From contig NZ_FMBC01000013.1 of assembly GCF_900094795.1 (NCBI RefSeq), forward strand, positions 1 through 64,000: a DNA stretch of 64,000 nucleotides. Direction: 5' to 3'. Origin of the DNA: Kosakonia oryziphila. Lineage in GTDB: Bacteria > Pseudomonadota > Gammaproteobacteria > Enterobacterales > Enterobacteriaceae. The notes below the pieces were generated by a model, which ran no database searches, was not told the origin of the DNA, and was given only the letters and a program-made list of their open reading frames with translations. Shown here piece after piece: positions 1 to 9,408 of the stretch (position 1 is its first letter; every line of letters starts with the position of its first letter). Made by a program: the position numbers and the translations under genes.

Positions 1-350
1 GTAATCCTCTAAAACAGGTGATGGTTCATTCAGATCAGGGCAGTCAGTACACAAGTCATGAGTGGCAGTCATTCCTGAAATCACACGGCCTGGAGGGCAG
101 CATGAGCCGTCGCGGTAACTGTCACGATAATGCGGTTGCAGAAAGCTTTTTCCAGTTGCTGAAACGCGAACGGATAAAGAAAAAGATCTACGGAACACGG
201 GAAGAAGCCCGCAGCGATATTTTCGATTACATCGAAATGTTTTATAACAGTAAGCGTCGGCATGGTTCGAGCAATCAGATGTCACCGACAGAATATGAAA
301 ACCAGTATTATCAACGGCTCAGAAGTGTCTAGATTATCCGTGGCGATTCA
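1..350 (+). mobile_element. Right end of an IS3-family insertion sequence (left part lies outside the window)
   Basis: The first 332 bases encode the C-terminal part of an IS3-type DDE transposase. Its stop is followed within 18 bases by the sequence GTGGCGATTCA, ending at 350, which looks like the terminal inverted repeat typical of this group (the opposite end would begin TGAATCGCCAC). The left end is not in the window, so the repeat pair and the target duplication cannot be checked. The exact right border at 350 is inferred. Confidence 0.7.
3..332 (+). CDS. IS3-family transposase OrfB, C-terminal fragment
   Basis: This is the end of the integrase-core subunit that IS3 elements make by frameshifting. 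The frame is open from the left edge, so the gene is cut by the window rather than started at the GTG (18) or ATG (21). Counting from that GTG, the second catalytic Asp is residue 6 (HSDQG) and the catalytic Glu is residue 42 (NAVAES), exactly 35 residues apart as in the DD(35)E signature. The motif GNCHDN before the Glu and the KRRH/SPTEYE tail are also typical. Whether the full element is active cannot be judged here. Confidence 0.85.
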   Translation, partial: NPLKQVMVHSDQGSQYTSHEWQSFLKSHGLEGSMSRRGNCHDNAVAESFFQLLKRERIKKKIYGTREEARSDIFDYIEMFYNSKRRHGSSNQMSPTEYENQYYQRLRSV

Positions 351-394
351 TTCAATAATGGTATTGAGAGCTTTGAGAGGTTAAATTAATATAA

Positions 395-910
395 ATGATA
401 ACTAAAAAGAAAAATTGGATTATTTCGTTAATGAAAAACGATATTGACTTTTCGAGATTTCTTAATGAATTCAATGAAGCGTATGGGGAATTAGATATAT
501 GCAACGAACTTATTTTAGCCCGTGAAGCGAGGGATGGTGAATTCGTTGATCTATTGCTATATCTTGCTGCTGTGATAAGTTATGAGTTCAAGCGCATAGA
601 TGTCCTAAATGATTTAATTACAGATGATTGGCATGAAAAGCATGAAGAATTGGTTAGATTATTGGATTTCTATAAGAGTGCGTCAAGTGTAAATTCCCTA
701 TGCGAAGCAGCTTTATTAAAGCTCAGTTATCGTGATTATGATGAAGATTTCGTGTTGGCAGATAAATGTATAAGAGTTCTGGCAAAAATAAATAATAAAG
801 ATGCTATTGAAAAATTAAAGTTACTTAGCGCTGCTAATAATGATGCAATAGGTAATAGCGCAAAGAAACAATTAAGGACGTTGGGAGTAATTTTAAGTCC
901 CCCGTTTTAG
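395..910 (+). CDS. Hypothetical all-helical protein, possible orphan immunity protein of a polymorphic toxin
   Basis: A 171-residue protein I do not recognise with certainty. It is acidic, appears almost entirely helical, has no signal peptide or membrane segment, and carries a repeat-like C-terminal half (residues about 95-165) that could be HEAT-like. Its DNA is visibly AT-rich compared with the GC-rich genes that follow, which suggests transfer. It sits 45 bases after an IS3-family end, and in E. coli the segment beyond nikR holds rhsB and its small partner gene yhhH. Small, AT-rich, acidic orphans at such sites are often immunity genes for Rhs or CDI toxins (the Imm30-like all-alpha class is one possibility), but that is inference. 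No good Shine-Dalgarno site precedes the ATG; an alternative start is ATG 431. Confidence 0.55.
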   Translation: MITKKKNWIISLMKNDIDFSRFLNEFNEAYGELDICNELILAREARDGEFVDLLLYLAAVISYEFKRIDVLNDLITDDWHEKHEELVRLLDFYKSASSVNSLCEAALLKLSYRDYDEDFVLADKCIRVLAKINNKDAIEKLKLLSAANNDAIGNSAKKQLRTLGVILSPPF

Positions 911-1052
911 TTCCACGCCCTTTTTTGAGATTTCCAGGTGTAAACCATTTATCACAAAACGGGCGCCAGGCGAGCAGACGTACACAAAACCATCCTCTAT
1001 ACTGCGGAAAACAAAAAGAAAATTACGTTTATCGATATCAACAGGGTAAGGG

Positions 1053-2030
1053 ATGGATACAGCTGAATTTTTCGGCCAGCTTGCGCAGCAACTGCTGCTC
1101 TCTGCGCCGCTTTTTTTATTGATTGCGCTGGGGTATTCACTGGGGCGCTTTGCCGGCTGGCCGGAATCGGTCAACGAGGGGTTAAACCGCTTCTGCTTTA
1201 ACGTAGCGATCCCCTGCATGCTATTCAAAGTAATGAGTAAATTCTACGAAAGCCCGGCGGTAGACGTGCGGCTGCTGATTGCTTATTTCGGCACCTGCTT
1301 TGTGATCTACATTATCGGGCGGATCCTGGCGAAAGGGCTGTTCCGCCTGGATTCGGTTTCCGCCTCGGTGTTTGGCCTCGCGGGCATTTTCTCTAACAAC
1401 GTGATGCTTGGCATTCCGGTCGCGGTGATCCTGCTTGGCCCGGCGAGCCTCGCCTCAGTGGCGCTGGTTTTGGTGTTTAACAGCCTGATCCTGTGGACGC
1501 TGGTCACCGTGTCGGTGGAGTGGGCGCAGAACGGTAGCTTCTCGCTGCGCGGAATTGGCAAAACGCTGCTCAGCGTACTGCGTAACCCGATTATCATCGG
1601 TATCTTCACCGGCTTTGCCTGGAGCTTTCTGCTGCATCGCCCGGTTCCCACCTTCCTCGACAGCCCGGTCAGCATGGTGGCGCAGGTGGCCGCGCCGCTG
1701 ACGCTGATCACCCTCGGCATGAGCCTGTCGCGCTATCAAATCCGTAAAGGGCTGCGTGAAAGCGGCGCCATCTGCCTGCTGAAGTTGATCCTGATGCCAG
1801 GGCTGATTTGGGCAATAGCGTATCTGCTGCATCTTCCGCGGCAGGAAAGCCAGGTGGTGGTACTGCTAGGCTCAATGGCGGTGGGGATCAATGTCTATCT
1901 GATGGCGCAAAAGTTCCATGTATTGCAGGGTGCGACGGCAACCAGCATGCTGCTTTCCACGCTATTCTCTACCGTGACGACGCCGCTGTTTATGATTTTG
2001 ATGGCGCACTTCTACCCCAACTGGCCCTGA
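1053..2030 (+). CDS. AEC-family (auxin efflux carrier type) transporter
   Basis: A 325-residue inner-membrane carrier with about ten hydrophobic helices arranged as two five-helix halves, the layout of the AEC family (MdcF, MleP, YfdV relatives). Known bacterial members move malonate, malate or other small organic acids. Family-like features include the conserved Asn-rich segment around FNVAIPC in helix 2, NNVMLGIPV in the fourth helix, and an APLTLITLGMSL segment in the second half. The start is supported by a purine-rich stretch (GGGTAAGGG) just before the ATG. It stands alone on the plus strand, converging on an SDR gene. The substrate is unknown. Confidence 0.85.
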   Translation: MDTAEFFGQLAQQLLLSAPLFLLIALGYSLGRFAGWPESVNEGLNRFCFNVAIPCMLFKVMSKFYESPAVDVRLLIAYFGTCFVIYIIGRILAKGLFRLDSVSASVFGLAGIFSNNVMLGIPVAVILLGPASLASVALVLVFNSLILWTLVTVSVEWAQNGSFSLRGIGKTLLSVLRNPIIIGIFTGFAWSFLLHRPVPTFLDSPVSMVAQVAAPLTLITLGMSLSRYQIRKGLRESGAICLLKLILMPGLIWAIAYLLHLPRQESQVVVLLGSMAVGINVYLMAQKFHVLQGATATSMLLSTLFSTVTTPLFMILMAHFYPNWP

Positions 2031-2051
2031 AGATTATCTCTCTTTCGCCTT

Positions 2052-2080
2052 CCCGGTAGCCGGTTAAAACGGCTGCCGGG
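2052..2080. terminator. Hairpin between the convergent AEC transporter and SDR genes
   Basis: CCCGGTAGCCG (2052-2062) and CGGCTGCCGGG (2070-2080) form an 11-bp stem with one G-T pair around the loop GTTAAAA. It lies in the 68-base gap between two convergent stop codons, so it could end transcription from both sides. There is no T run on either side, so it is not a classical intrinsic terminator. Confidence 0.5.
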
Positions 2081-2098
2081 TATTGGGCAGCCACGGAC

Positions 2099-2893
2099 TC
2101 AGACAATATCGTCCACCACGCCGCCATCGACGCGCAGTGCAGCGCCGGAAGTGGCTGAAGCCTGTTTTGAGCAGACGTAAACCACCATGTTTGCTACCTC
2201 TTCGACGGTAGCCGCGCGCTGGATCACCGAACTCGGGCGTTGCGCCATTACAAACTCTTTCGCCAGCGTTTCCAGAGATTTACCGGTTTTCTCGATTTCG
2301 TCTTTCATCATATCGGCAAAACCGTCCGACATCGTCGGCCCCGGCAGCACGCTGTTAACCGTCACACCGCTACCGGCGACGAATTTCGCCAGCCCGCGCG
2401 CCAGCGAGAGCTGCGCAGTTTTCGTCACTCCGTAATGAATCATATCCGCCGGTATATTCAGTGCCGATTCCGAAGAGATAAACACCACGCGGCCCCAGCC
2501 TTTTTTCACCATACCCGGCAGCAGCGCGCGGGAAAGGCGCACGCCGGACATTACATTGGTCTGCCAGTATTTTTCCCAGGTCTCATCATCGGTAGCGTAA
2601 AAATCCTGCGGGCCGTAAATCCCGGCGTTGTTGACCAGAATGTCGGCCTCCGCCGCCGCTTTCAGCAGCGTTTCCACACCCTGCGCCGAGCTGAGATCGG
2701 CAATCGCCGTGCGCAGACGCGCGCCTGGCACTTGCTTCGTCAGCGCCTCTTTCGCCTTATTGACCGACCCTTCGCTGCGTCCGTTCAGGATCACTTCCGC
2801 GCCGCTCTGTGCCAGACCTTTCGCAATTGCAAAGCCGATCCCGCCCGTTGAGGCGGTGACCAGCGCAACTTTATCGTGCAGCTCAATCTTCAT
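2099..2893 (-). CDS. SDR-family NAD(P)-dependent oxidoreductase
   Basis: A 264-residue classical short-chain dehydrogenase/reductase. The Rossmann nucleotide-binding motif is TASTGGIG (residues 13-20), a mild variant of TGxxxGIG. NNAG is at 88-91, the catalytic Ser lies in ISSES (140-143) and the YGVTK pair gives Tyr154 and Lys158. LPGP and a C-terminal RVDGG are also typical. No membrane segment is seen, so it is cytoplasmic. The substrate cannot be told from sequence. The start follows GGAG (TGGCAAGGAGCAG on the minus strand). It is convergent with the AEC transporter and has no obvious operon partner. Confidence 0.85.
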   Translation of the reverse strand: MKIELHDKVALVTASTGGIGFAIAKGLAQSGAEVILNGRSEGSVNKAKEALTKQVPGARLRTAIADLSSAQGVETLLKAAAEADILVNNAGIYGPQDFYATDDETWEKYWQTNVMSGVRLSRALLPGMVKKGWGRVVFISSESALNIPADMIHYGVTKTAQLSLARGLAKFVAGSGVTVNSVLPGPTMSDGFADMMKDEIEKTGKSLETLAKEFVMAQRPSSVIQRAATVEEVANMVVYVCSKQASATSGAALRVDGGVVDDIV

Positions 2894-3062
2894 CGTCTGC
2901 TCCTTGCCAGTTGGATTTTACGAATAACTAAGGCTAGCACCTATGCCGCAGAGCTGTTGTTAATTGTTGCGCTATGGCGCGTGGAGGCTGGCACCGTTAA
3001 AAGCGATCCACCTGGCGCTGCGCCAGACGGAGCAATTTTTCACCCCGCGTTACGCGGTGTAG
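2894..3062. other. Gene-poor gap between the SDR gene and nikR, with short palindromes
   Basis: I see no supported gene here. Two compact palindromes lie near nikR: CTGGCGC-T-GCGCCAG (3012-3026) and CCGCG-TTA-CGCGG (about 3044-3056). They resemble REP-type debris and may help end nik transcription. The SDR promoter should lie in the left half. Confidence 0.35.
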
Positions 3063-3461
3063 CTATTCCTCGGTCAGGCACTGCAAATGGCCGTGGCGCA
3101 CGCCGCGCTGGGCAATCACATCGTCGGCGAAATGCTGCACATCGCCCATTTTGCCTTTCAGCACGGCGATCTCCAGACAGTCGTCGTGACTGATATGCAC
3201 ATGCAATGTAGCGACGGAAAGCTCGTGATGGTGATGCTGCGTGGCGACAATACGGCTCGCCAGATCGCGCTTTTCATGTTCATAAACGTAGGAGAGCACG
3301 GCATAGCCCTGCTGCTCGCTGTTCTGCGTGGATTCCTGCGTTAGCGCACTGCGCAAAATATCGCGCAGCGCCTCCGAGCGGTTGTTGTAGCCGCGCTGCT
3401 CGCTCAGGTTATCCAGCGTTTCCAGCAGATCATCGTCAAGGGTAATGGTTACACGTTGCAT
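3063..3461 (-). CDS. nikR: Nickel-responsive repressor NikR
   Basis: A 132-residue ribbon-helix-helix regulator that represses the nik operon when nickel is sufficient. The N-terminal RHH domain (residues 1-45) begins [11 protein letters not shown]. The ACT-like C-terminal domain carries the four high-affinity nickel ligands of the E. coli protein at the same positions: His76, His87, His89 and Cys95. The gene overlaps the end of nikE by 13 bases and is the last gene of nikABCDE-nikR, so it is probably co-transcribed as well as possibly having its own promoter. A matching operator lies before nikA (8369-8396). Confidence 0.97.
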   Translation of the reverse strand: MQRVTITLDDDLLETLDNLSEQRGYNNRSEALRDILRSALTQESTQNSEQQGYAVLSYVYEHEKRDLASRIVATQHHHHELSVATLHVHISHDDCLEIAVLKGKMGDVQHFADDVIAQRGVRHGHLQCLTEE

Positions 3462-4234
3462 GGCGCTCTTCTTTGTCGTGGTGAAGGGAAGGCGGGTAGC
3501 ACCGCCTGTTGTAATGCCTGGCCTGCCGTGGAGGTAAAGCGCAGTGGCGCGGCGACCTCCACGATTTCAACAATGGTGCCGTTTTCCATCACCATCACCC
3601 GCTGGCAAAAACGTTCGACCAGCCGCAGATCGTGGGTGATAAACAGGCACGCCTGACCGGTGCGCTGTTGCAGGCGCTTCAGCAGCGCAATCATCCCGGC
3701 TTGCAGCACGCCATCAAGGCTGGAGACCGCTTCGTCGAGGATCAATAACCCTGGCTCTACTGCCAGCGCACGCGCCAGGCAGACGCGCTGAAGCTGGCCG
3801 CCGCTCAGCTGCGGTGGACGCTTATGCTGCAACGCTTCATCCAGCTCGACATCTTCCAGTAACTGCGCAATACGCGCCTGCTGCTCCGCTCTGTTAAGCG
3901 CCAGCAAATGGCGCAGCGGCTCAAGCAGGATCTCGCGCACTGTGTGACGCGGATTTACCGCGCTGAGCGGATCCTGAAACACCATCTGAATATCGCGGCG
4001 AAACGCTTTACGTGTGCGGCCATTAAGCCGGGAAAGCGGCGCGCCCTGCCAGAAAATTTCACCTGCGTGCGGCGCTTCCAGCCCGACCAGCAGCCGCGCC
4101 AGCGTACTTTTGCCGCAACCGCTGCGTCCGAGTAGCGCCACGGTTTCGCCGCGTTTAAGTTGCAGGGAGAGATGCTGTAGCACTGGCTGTTGCTGGTAGT
4201 GATGCAATAAGCGATTGACCTCAAGAATATTCAT
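3449..4234 (-). CDS. nikE: Nickel ABC transporter ATP-binding protein NikE
   Basis: A 261-residue ATPase of the peptide/nickel (opp/dpp) ABC class, one of two that power NikABC-mediated Ni2+ uptake at the inner membrane. Walker A GRSGCGKS is at 36-43, the signature LSGGQLQR at 144-151 and Walker B LLILDE at 164-169. The gene overlaps nikD upstream by 4 bases (ATGA type) and nikR downstream by 13 bases, which implies translational coupling. It is slightly shorter than the E. coli protein at the C terminus. Confidence 0.96.
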   Translation of the reverse strand: MNILEVNRLLHHYQQQPVLQHLSLQLKRGETVALLGRSGCGKSTLARLLVGLEAPHAGEIFWQGAPLSRLNGRTRKAFRRDIQMVFQDPLSAVNPRHTVREILLEPLRHLLALNRAEQQARIAQLLEDVELDEALQHKRPPQLSGGQLQRVCLARALAVEPGLLILDEAVSSLDGVLQAGMIALLKRLQQRTGQACLFITHDLRLVERFCQRVMVMENGTIVEIVEVAAPLRFTSTAGQALQQAVLPAFPSPRQRRAPCNV

Positions 4235-4995
4235 TGTGTCAGCTCCATGCCGTACAGCGCCAGATGCGCCGCGACTAACTGCCGGGCGACCGGATGCTGC
4301 GGTGCTGTAAACAGTGTCGTCACCGGGCCACGTTCGACAATTTTCCCGTTATCCATTACCGCCACATCATCGGCCAGACGGGCGACCACGCCCATATCAT
4401 GCGTCACCAGCAGCATGCCTGGCTGGCGCTGTTGTACGATTCCATCGAGCAGATCGAGGATGTGTGCTTGCGCCACAGCATCGAGATCGGTAGTGGGTTC
4501 GTCAGCGATAATAAAGGGTGCATCGCTGAGCAGCGCCATGGCAATCATCATGCGTTGCAACATGCCGCCGCTCATCTCAAAGGGATAACATGCCAGTACG
4601 CGCTGCGGCGCTTCAAGCCCGACGCTGTGCAGTGCAGCAATTAACGTCGCGTTATCGGCGGGTTTACCGAGTGCCAGGCAGGTTTCCCGCGCGTGCGCGG
4701 CCATCGTGCGCAGGGGGTTAAAGGCACTGCGCGGGTTTTGCATCACTGTGGCGACGGTGACGCCGCGCAAAGCCTGCGGACTGACGGGTTGTGCATCCAG
4801 CCGCAACTGGCCGCTTATCTGCCGCACGCCAGCAGGTAACACGCCGAGTGCTGCCGCGCAGGTCAGTGATTTACCGCTGCCGCTGCCGCCAACCAGTGCC
4901 AGCACACGTCCGCGTTGCAGCGTCAGCGAGACCTCCTGTACCAGCGGCCTTTCGGCATGCAGAGTGAGACTCTCCAGAGACAGTTGTTCAGGCAT
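4231..4995 (-). CDS. nikD: Nickel ABC transporter ATP-binding protein NikD
   Basis: A 254-residue ATPase, partner of NikE in the nickel importer and the same length as E. coli NikD. Walker A GGSGSGKS is at 36-43, the signature MSGGMLQR at 141-148 and Walker B FIIADEP at 161-167, followed by the H-loop VTHDMGV. The MSGGM signature differs from the usual LSGGQ but is typical of NikD/DppD-type subunits. It overlaps nikE by 4 bases and abuts nikC by one shared base. Confidence 0.96.
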   Translation of the reverse strand: MPEQLSLESLTLHAERPLVQEVSLTLQRGRVLALVGGSGSGKSLTCAAALGVLPAGVRQISGQLRLDAQPVSPQALRGVTVATVMQNPRSAFNPLRTMAAHARETCLALGKPADNATLIAALHSVGLEAPQRVLACYPFEMSGGMLQRMMIAMALLSDAPFIIADEPTTDLDAVAQAHILDLLDGIVQQRQPGMLLVTHDMGVVARLADDVAVMDNGKIVERGPVTTLFTAPQHPVARQLVAAHLALYGMELTQ

Positions 4996-5828
4996 CAGTG
5001 TGCGTGCTCCGTAACCAGATGAGGATCGAGATGGTCGCGCAGGGCGTCGCCCAGCAGATTAAACGCCATCACGCTGATAAACAGCGCCAGCCCCGGCCAC
5101 AGCATTTGCAGGGGCTGCGTCCAGATAAACTGACGCGCATCGTTGATCATCACACCCCATTCCGGCGTAGGCGCGGTCACGCCAAGCCCGAGAAACGACA
5201 TGCCCGCTACGTGCAGCATCATATGACCGATATCCAGCGTCGCCAGCACCAGTAACGAGGGCACTATCGCGCCCGCGAGATGATCGCGAAACAGCGGCAG
5301 ATAGCCCGCACCGCTTAGGCGCGCCGCCAGTACATACTCCCGGCTGCGCAGGGAGATCGCCAGACTGCGCACCATGCGCGCGTACCATGCCCAGTGGGAA
5401 AGGGCGATGGCGATAATCACATTGGTCAGCCCGGTGCCGAGCACGCCGACCATAAAAAACGACAGGATCGATGTGGGGAAAGTCATGAAAATATCCGCCA
5501 CGCGCATAATCGCCTGATCGACGCGTCCACCCAACAGCCCGGCGCAGCCGCCTGCAGCAAGCCCCAACGCCAGCACCAGCAGCAGGCAAATCATCACCGA
5601 GCCGAGCGACACACGGGTGGCGGCCAGCAGCCGGGAGAAGATATCGCGCCCGAGGTGGTCAGTGCCGAACCAGTGCTGGCTGCCGGGCGGCAGCAGGCGC
5701 GAAGGCAGGTCAATGGCCTGCGGATCGAACGGCACCCACCACTGGCAGGTCAGCGCAATCACCAGCAGCAGGAGCAGGATCAGCATCGCTCCACGTACCG
5801 ACCAGCGTGCAGTAAGAAAAAAGTGCAT
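4995..5828 (-). CDS. nikC: Nickel ABC transporter permease NikC
   Basis: A 277-residue inner-membrane permease, second of the pair that forms the Ni2+ channel. It starts with a cytoplasmic stretch and one helix (residues about 13-32), then the DppC-type block with [14 protein letters not shown] (54-67). Five further helices and the EAA-type loop region follow. The gene shares single bases with nikB and nikD, so the operon is tightly packed. The length matches E. coli NikC. Confidence 0.95.
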   Translation of the reverse strand: MHFFLTARWSVRGAMLILLLLLVIALTCQWWVPFDPQAIDLPSRLLPPGSQHWFGTDHLGRDIFSRLLAATRVSLGSVMICLLLVLALGLAAGGCAGLLGGRVDQAIMRVADIFMTFPTSILSFFMVGVLGTGLTNVIIAIALSHWAWYARMVRSLAISLRSREYVLAARLSGAGYLPLFRDHLAGAIVPSLLVLATLDIGHMMLHVAGMSFLGLGVTAPTPEWGVMINDARQFIWTQPLQMLWPGLALFISVMAFNLLGDALRDHLDPHLVTEHAH

Positions 5829-6769
5829 CAGTGCGCTCCTTCATGATGGCGAATGCGGGGATCCAGAGCGGCGCTCAGCAGATCTACCACCAGGTTGCAC
5901 AGAACAAACACCACGACCATTACCAGCGTAAAGCACTGGATCACCGGGTAGTCACGGTTAAAAATGGCCGACACCGCATAGCGGCCAATACCGGGCCAGG
6001 CGAAGATGTTTTCGATGATCATCGTGCCGCCAATCAGTTCGCCAATATGCATGCCCAGTGCGGTGATCACCGGTAGCCCGGCGTTACGTAAGATATGCCC
6101 GCGCTCGGTCTGCTTTTCGTTTAAGCCACGCAGCCGCGCCCAGGTGACATGGCGCTGGCCCGCCGCTTCCAGCATGCTGGCGCGCAGCAGACGGGCGTTG
6201 ATCGAAAGCGACATCAGCGCAATCGACAGTGCAGGCAAAATCAGGTGTTGCCAGCCACCATAACCCAGTGCAGGCAACCATTGCAGGTACACTGAGAAGA
6301 ACATCACCAGCAAAAAAGCGAGCCAGAAGTTGGGCATCGACACGCCGAGAAAGGCAATCGCGCGCACGATAAAGTCCGGTAAGCCGTCGCGATGACGCGC
6401 GGCCAGGACGCCGAGCGGAACAGAGATGAGCAAAATCAGCGCTAACGCCGCACCCGCCAGTTGCAATGTGGCGGGTAGAAAGTGCAGCACGTCATCCAGC
6501 ACCGGGCGCTGGGTGGCGTAGGAGATGCCGAAGTCGAGGTGCAGCGCGCGCCATAACCAGTGGAAATATTGCACGGCCAATGGTTGATCGAGACCAAGCT
6601 GCGCCCGCGTAGCAGCAATCATCTCCGGCGTTGGTGGCAGGCTGGAAAGGCGCAAATAATCCATTGCCGGATCGCCAGTACCAAGGCGCAGTAGCAGGAA
6701 AATCACCACCGATGCGGCGAGGATCATCGGGATCAGGATGAGCAAGCGACGGAGTAAATAGCGGCTCAT
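5828..6769 (-). CDS. nikB: Nickel ABC transporter permease NikB
   Basis: A 313-residue inner-membrane permease of the DppB/OppB class. It opens with [15 protein letters not shown], the usual first helix, and carries the cytoplasmic EAA-like loop around [12 protein letters not shown] before the late helices. The DPRIRHH end is also typical. It overlaps nikA by 4 bases. Together with NikC it forms the channel driven by NikD and NikE and fed by NikA. Confidence 0.95.
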   Translation of the reverse strand: MSRYLLRRLLILIPMILAASVVIFLLLRLGTGDPAMDYLRLSSLPPTPEMIAATRAQLGLDQPLAVQYFHWLWRALHLDFGISYATQRPVLDDVLHFLPATLQLAGAALALILLISVPLGVLAARHRDGLPDFIVRAIAFLGVSMPNFWLAFLLVMFFSVYLQWLPALGYGGWQHLILPALSIALMSLSINARLLRASMLEAAGQRHVTWARLRGLNEKQTERGHILRNAGLPVITALGMHIGELIGGTMIIENIFAWPGIGRYAVSAIFNRDYPVIQCFTLVMVVVFVLCNLVVDLLSAALDPRIRHHEGAH

Positions 6770-8334
6770 TGCACCGTCCCCGGCGAAATCTGATCGAAGG
6801 GGATCTCAGACGCAATCGGCGCGAACGGGATCACACCCAGTTCCGGTTTCGCCACCACCATCGTCGATACATAGCTGATCGGCAGATAAACTGCATCGTT
6901 GTGCAGACGTGTGAGAATATCGCGGTACAACGCCTGGCGCGCGTGTTCATCGCGGGTGGTCAGCACCTCGCTGATCTCGCGGTCGATGATTGCTTTATCT
7001 GCCAGGCCGCGCTGTGCCTGGTAATCAGCATGGGACGGTACGCGCATGGAACTCATAAAGGCATGCGGATCGTACGGCGCACCCCAGCTACGGTTGAAAA
7101 TCATACCGAAACGGCCATCGCGCTGACGGGCATAAATGCTGCTCTCCTCTTCACCCACCAACGCCACCTCGACGCCCACCTGATGCAGATCGGCCTGGAT
7201 AATCTCCGCCATCGACTTGCTCAGCGCATCGGTGCCGATAAACGCCAGTTCAATATGCAGCGGCTGGCCGGCTTTTTCACGGATGGTTTTCCCGGCGGGC
7301 AGCGTCCAGCCAGCGTTTTCCAGCAATGCCCGCGCCCGATCCGGCGAGTAGCTGCGGGGTTTTAGTCCAATACTGGCGTAAGGCACCGTTGGTGCAAACA
7401 GGGTGTCGGCGATTTGTTGCGTGCCGTAGAGCGCGCCATCGATCAGCGTTTTTTTATCTACCGCGTAGTTCAGCGCTTCACGCACCGCCAGTTCACTGGT
7501 TGGTGCGCGCGTAGAGTTAAGCGCCAGCATCACTGTTTCTACCGGTGCGGAAAGCTGCGTGCGCCAGACCGGGTTATGGCTAAAGCGGGCGAAGGTATCC
7601 AGTGTCAGCAGCCCTTCGTTGCCGTAGAGCAGATCGATGTCACCCGTTTCGAACGCCACTGCGCGGCTGGTGGCGTCGGGGATCACCTTAATAACGACTT
7701 TGCCGATAGCCGGTTTTTCGCCCCAGTAACGTTCGTTACGTACCATTACGTCATATTGATTGAGTCGGGATTCCTGTAACACCCACGGCCCGGTGCCGAT
7801 CGGCGCGATAATGCCGTTCATAGTGTGCTGGTTTTTAAACTGCGACGGGGCGATAAAGCGAAACGGTCGGGGCAGGGAAAGTTCTTGCAGAAACGGATAG
7901 TAGGCGCTTTTGAGGGTGATTTGTAACTGGCTGGAGTTCAGGGCTTTGACGTCAGTTATCTGGTTTACCAGCTCCAGCCAGGCATGGCGCTGGCGGTTCT
8001 CCAGCACCGCGTGGAAGTTCTCTGCTGCGGCCTCGGCATTAAACGGCTCGCCGTTGGAGAACAGTACGCCGTCGCGTAGGGTAAATACCCAGGTTTTGCC
8101 ATCCTCCGAGTGTGTCCACTGCGTGGCCAGCCAGGGTTTTACGCTGCCGTCAGCCTGATATTTTACCAGCGGTTCATACACCATACTCTGGGCGAACATC
8201 TGGTTCGGTGTGTAAAGGTGTGGGTTGAGCGGGCCAACATTCACCGGCCAGGCTGTGGTCAATGTTGGTAGCGCTGCTCTGACGACAAAGGAGGCGCATA
8301 ACAGCAGCGCGGCGGCATGGCGAAAGAAGGACAC
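6766..8334 (-). CDS. nikA: Periplasmic nickel-binding protein NikA
   Basis: A 522-residue solute-binding protein of the DppA/OppA class that captures nickel complexes in the periplasm. A signal peptide with a hydrophobic core ([12 protein letters not shown]) ends near residue 20, before ALPTLTTAW. The mature start [13 protein letters not shown] and the [15 protein letters not shown] block are family landmarks. It is first in the operon, preceded by a NikR-type operator. The length is close to that of E. coli NikA (524). Confidence 0.96.
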   Translation of the reverse strand: MSFFRHAAALLLCASFVVRAALPTLTTAWPVNVGPLNPHLYTPNQMFAQSMVYEPLVKYQADGSVKPWLATQWTHSEDGKTWVFTLRDGVLFSNGEPFNAEAAAENFHAVLENRQRHAWLELVNQITDVKALNSSQLQITLKSAYYPFLQELSLPRPFRFIAPSQFKNQHTMNGIIAPIGTGPWVLQESRLNQYDVMVRNERYWGEKPAIGKVVIKVIPDATSRAVAFETGDIDLLYGNEGLLTLDTFARFSHNPVWRTQLSAPVETVMLALNSTRAPTSELAVREALNYAVDKKTLIDGALYGTQQIADTLFAPTVPYASIGLKPRSYSPDRARALLENAGWTLPAGKTIREKAGQPLHIELAFIGTDALSKSMAEIIQADLHQVGVEVALVGEEESSIYARQRDGRFGMIFNRSWGAPYDPHAFMSSMRVPSHADYQAQRGLADKAIIDREISEVLTTRDEHARQALYRDILTRLHNDAVYLPISYVSTMVVAKPELGVIPFAPIASEIPFDQISPGTVQ

Positions 8335-8368
8335 GTTGAATTCCCTGACGAAAGTCGGTGGAGAGAAG

Positions 8369-8396
8369 GTGTGACGATTTTATTTATTCATCATAC
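8369..8396 (-). promoter_or_regulatory. NikR operator upstream of nikA
   Basis: GTGTGA (8369-8374), 16 bases, then TCATAC (8391-8396). The established E. coli NikR site is GTATGA-N16-TCATAC, so this has one mismatch and the right spacing. The flanks also agree (GTGTGACGA and TCATCATAC). It lies 35 bases before the nikA start. Confidence 0.85.
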
Positions 8397-8403
8397 TCAT
8401 GGC

Positions 8404-8417
8404 CTGTTCTGGATCAA
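8404..8417 (-). promoter_or_regulatory. Weak FNR-like site upstream of nikA
   Basis: On the minus strand the sequence is TTGAT-CCAG-AACAG. The first half is a perfect FNR half-site and the second is poor. E. coli nikA needs FNR, and the site lies just upstream of the NikR operator as expected, so it is a plausible but unproven anaerobic activator site. Confidence 0.35.
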
Positions 8418-8452
8418 AAGCCATGCGGATTATATGGATTTATTGTCGGGCG

Positions 8453-9310
8453 CTATGCCTTAAATAGCTGCAACAGAAGCTCAACCTGTTCATCCAGCGG
8501 CACAAGGTCTTTTTTTACGATCAGATGCAGCGGTGTAGCGCGTCGTATACCGTGGCTGAGCGGCAGCACTTTCAGCACGCCGTTTGTCAGCAATGTCTGG
8601 ATGCGCTCTTCCGGTAGCCAGCCATAGCCGACCTGATACTGTACGGCTTCTATCGCCGCATCGATGGTGGAAAAGGTCCATGACTCCTGCGCGCTCTGGT
8701 TTTGCCGGGCATCGCTCTCGGCAATGCGGATTAATGGCCACTCGGCCAGCATCTCTTCGCTCACCTGTTGCGCTGCGCCCAGTGGGTGATCGCGGTGCGC
8801 GACGGCGACAAAATCAATATTCATCAGCCATTCACCGCGCCCGGTGGTGTCCTGGCGGCGGGTCAGCACCATCACATCCGCCTGTGCATATACCGGCAGA
8901 TCGTTAGCGGCGTTTTCCAGTACCTCGGTCAATCGTACCTGAGTTTGTGGATAGCGCTGCTGGAACTGGCGCAGGATGGCGAACAGGCGTGCGCGGGGAA
9001 AGATGTTATCCACTACCAGATCCAGACGGGTGCGCATGCCATTACGCAGCGTTGCCGCGCGGGTTTCGACCCAGTCGAAGGCTTTGAGCAGCGGTTTAAC
9101 CTGATTGAGCAGCAGTTCTCCAGCGGGTGTCAGCACCGCGCGACGCCCTTCTTGTACCAGCAATGCAACCCCCAGCCTTTCCTGCAATAGCGCCAGGTTG
9201 TAGCTCACTGATGACTGGCTACGGTGTGTTTCGTCGGCGGCTTTCGCAAAGCTCCCCAGTTCCACTACTTTTTGCAGCAGCGTCCATTGTTCCAGCGTGG
9301 TCTTGTGCAT
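8453..9310 (-). CDS. LysR-family regulator, probable activator of padC
   Basis: A 285-residue LysR-type regulator. The winged-helix DNA-binding domain (residues 1-62) has FAKAADETHRSQSSVSYNLALLQE as its recognition region, and the effector-binding domain follows from about residue 90 (TRLDLVVDN onward). It is divergent from the phenolic acid decarboxylase gene with about 100 bases between the starts, a layout typical of a LysR regulator and its target. In several enterobacteria padC is controlled by such a neighbour. The inferred effector is a hydroxycinnamate, but nothing in the sequence proves it. Confidence 0.88.
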   Translation of the reverse strand: MHKTTLEQWTLLQKVVELGSFAKAADETHRSQSSVSYNLALLQERLGVALLVQEGRRAVLTPAGELLLNQVKPLLKAFDWVETRAATLRNGMRTRLDLVVDNIFPRARLFAILRQFQQRYPQTQVRLTEVLENAANDLPVYAQADVMVLTRRQDTTGRGEWLMNIDFVAVAHRDHPLGAAQQVSEEMLAEWPLIRIAESDARQNQSAQESWTFSTIDAAIEAVQYQVGYGWLPEERIQTLLTNGVLKVLPLSHGIRRATPLHLIVKKDLVPLDEQVELLLQLFKA

Positions 9311-9327
9311 AACTCATCTAAAAATTG

Positions 9328-9360
9328 AATGAATATGATGTAAATATAGCGTTATTCATT
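9328..9360. promoter_or_regulatory. Inverted repeat in the LysR/padC divergent promoter
   Basis: AATGAATA (9328-9335) and TATTCATT (9353-9360) are perfect inverted repeats separated by 17 bases. The repeat lies between the two divergent starts and fits a LysR-type tetramer site. The binding is inferred. Confidence 0.5.
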
Positions 9361-9408
9361 GGATTTTTACGAGCGTAGGATCATCTTATCGAACAGAGGA
9401 GATTAAAA

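Noticed and set aside
2964-3062. Short plus-strand frame ending HLALRQTEQFFTPRYAV before nikR
   Set aside because: It looks slightly protein-like, but it is about 32 codons, has no start or ribosome site and contains two palindromes. It may be a gene remnant but cannot be supported.
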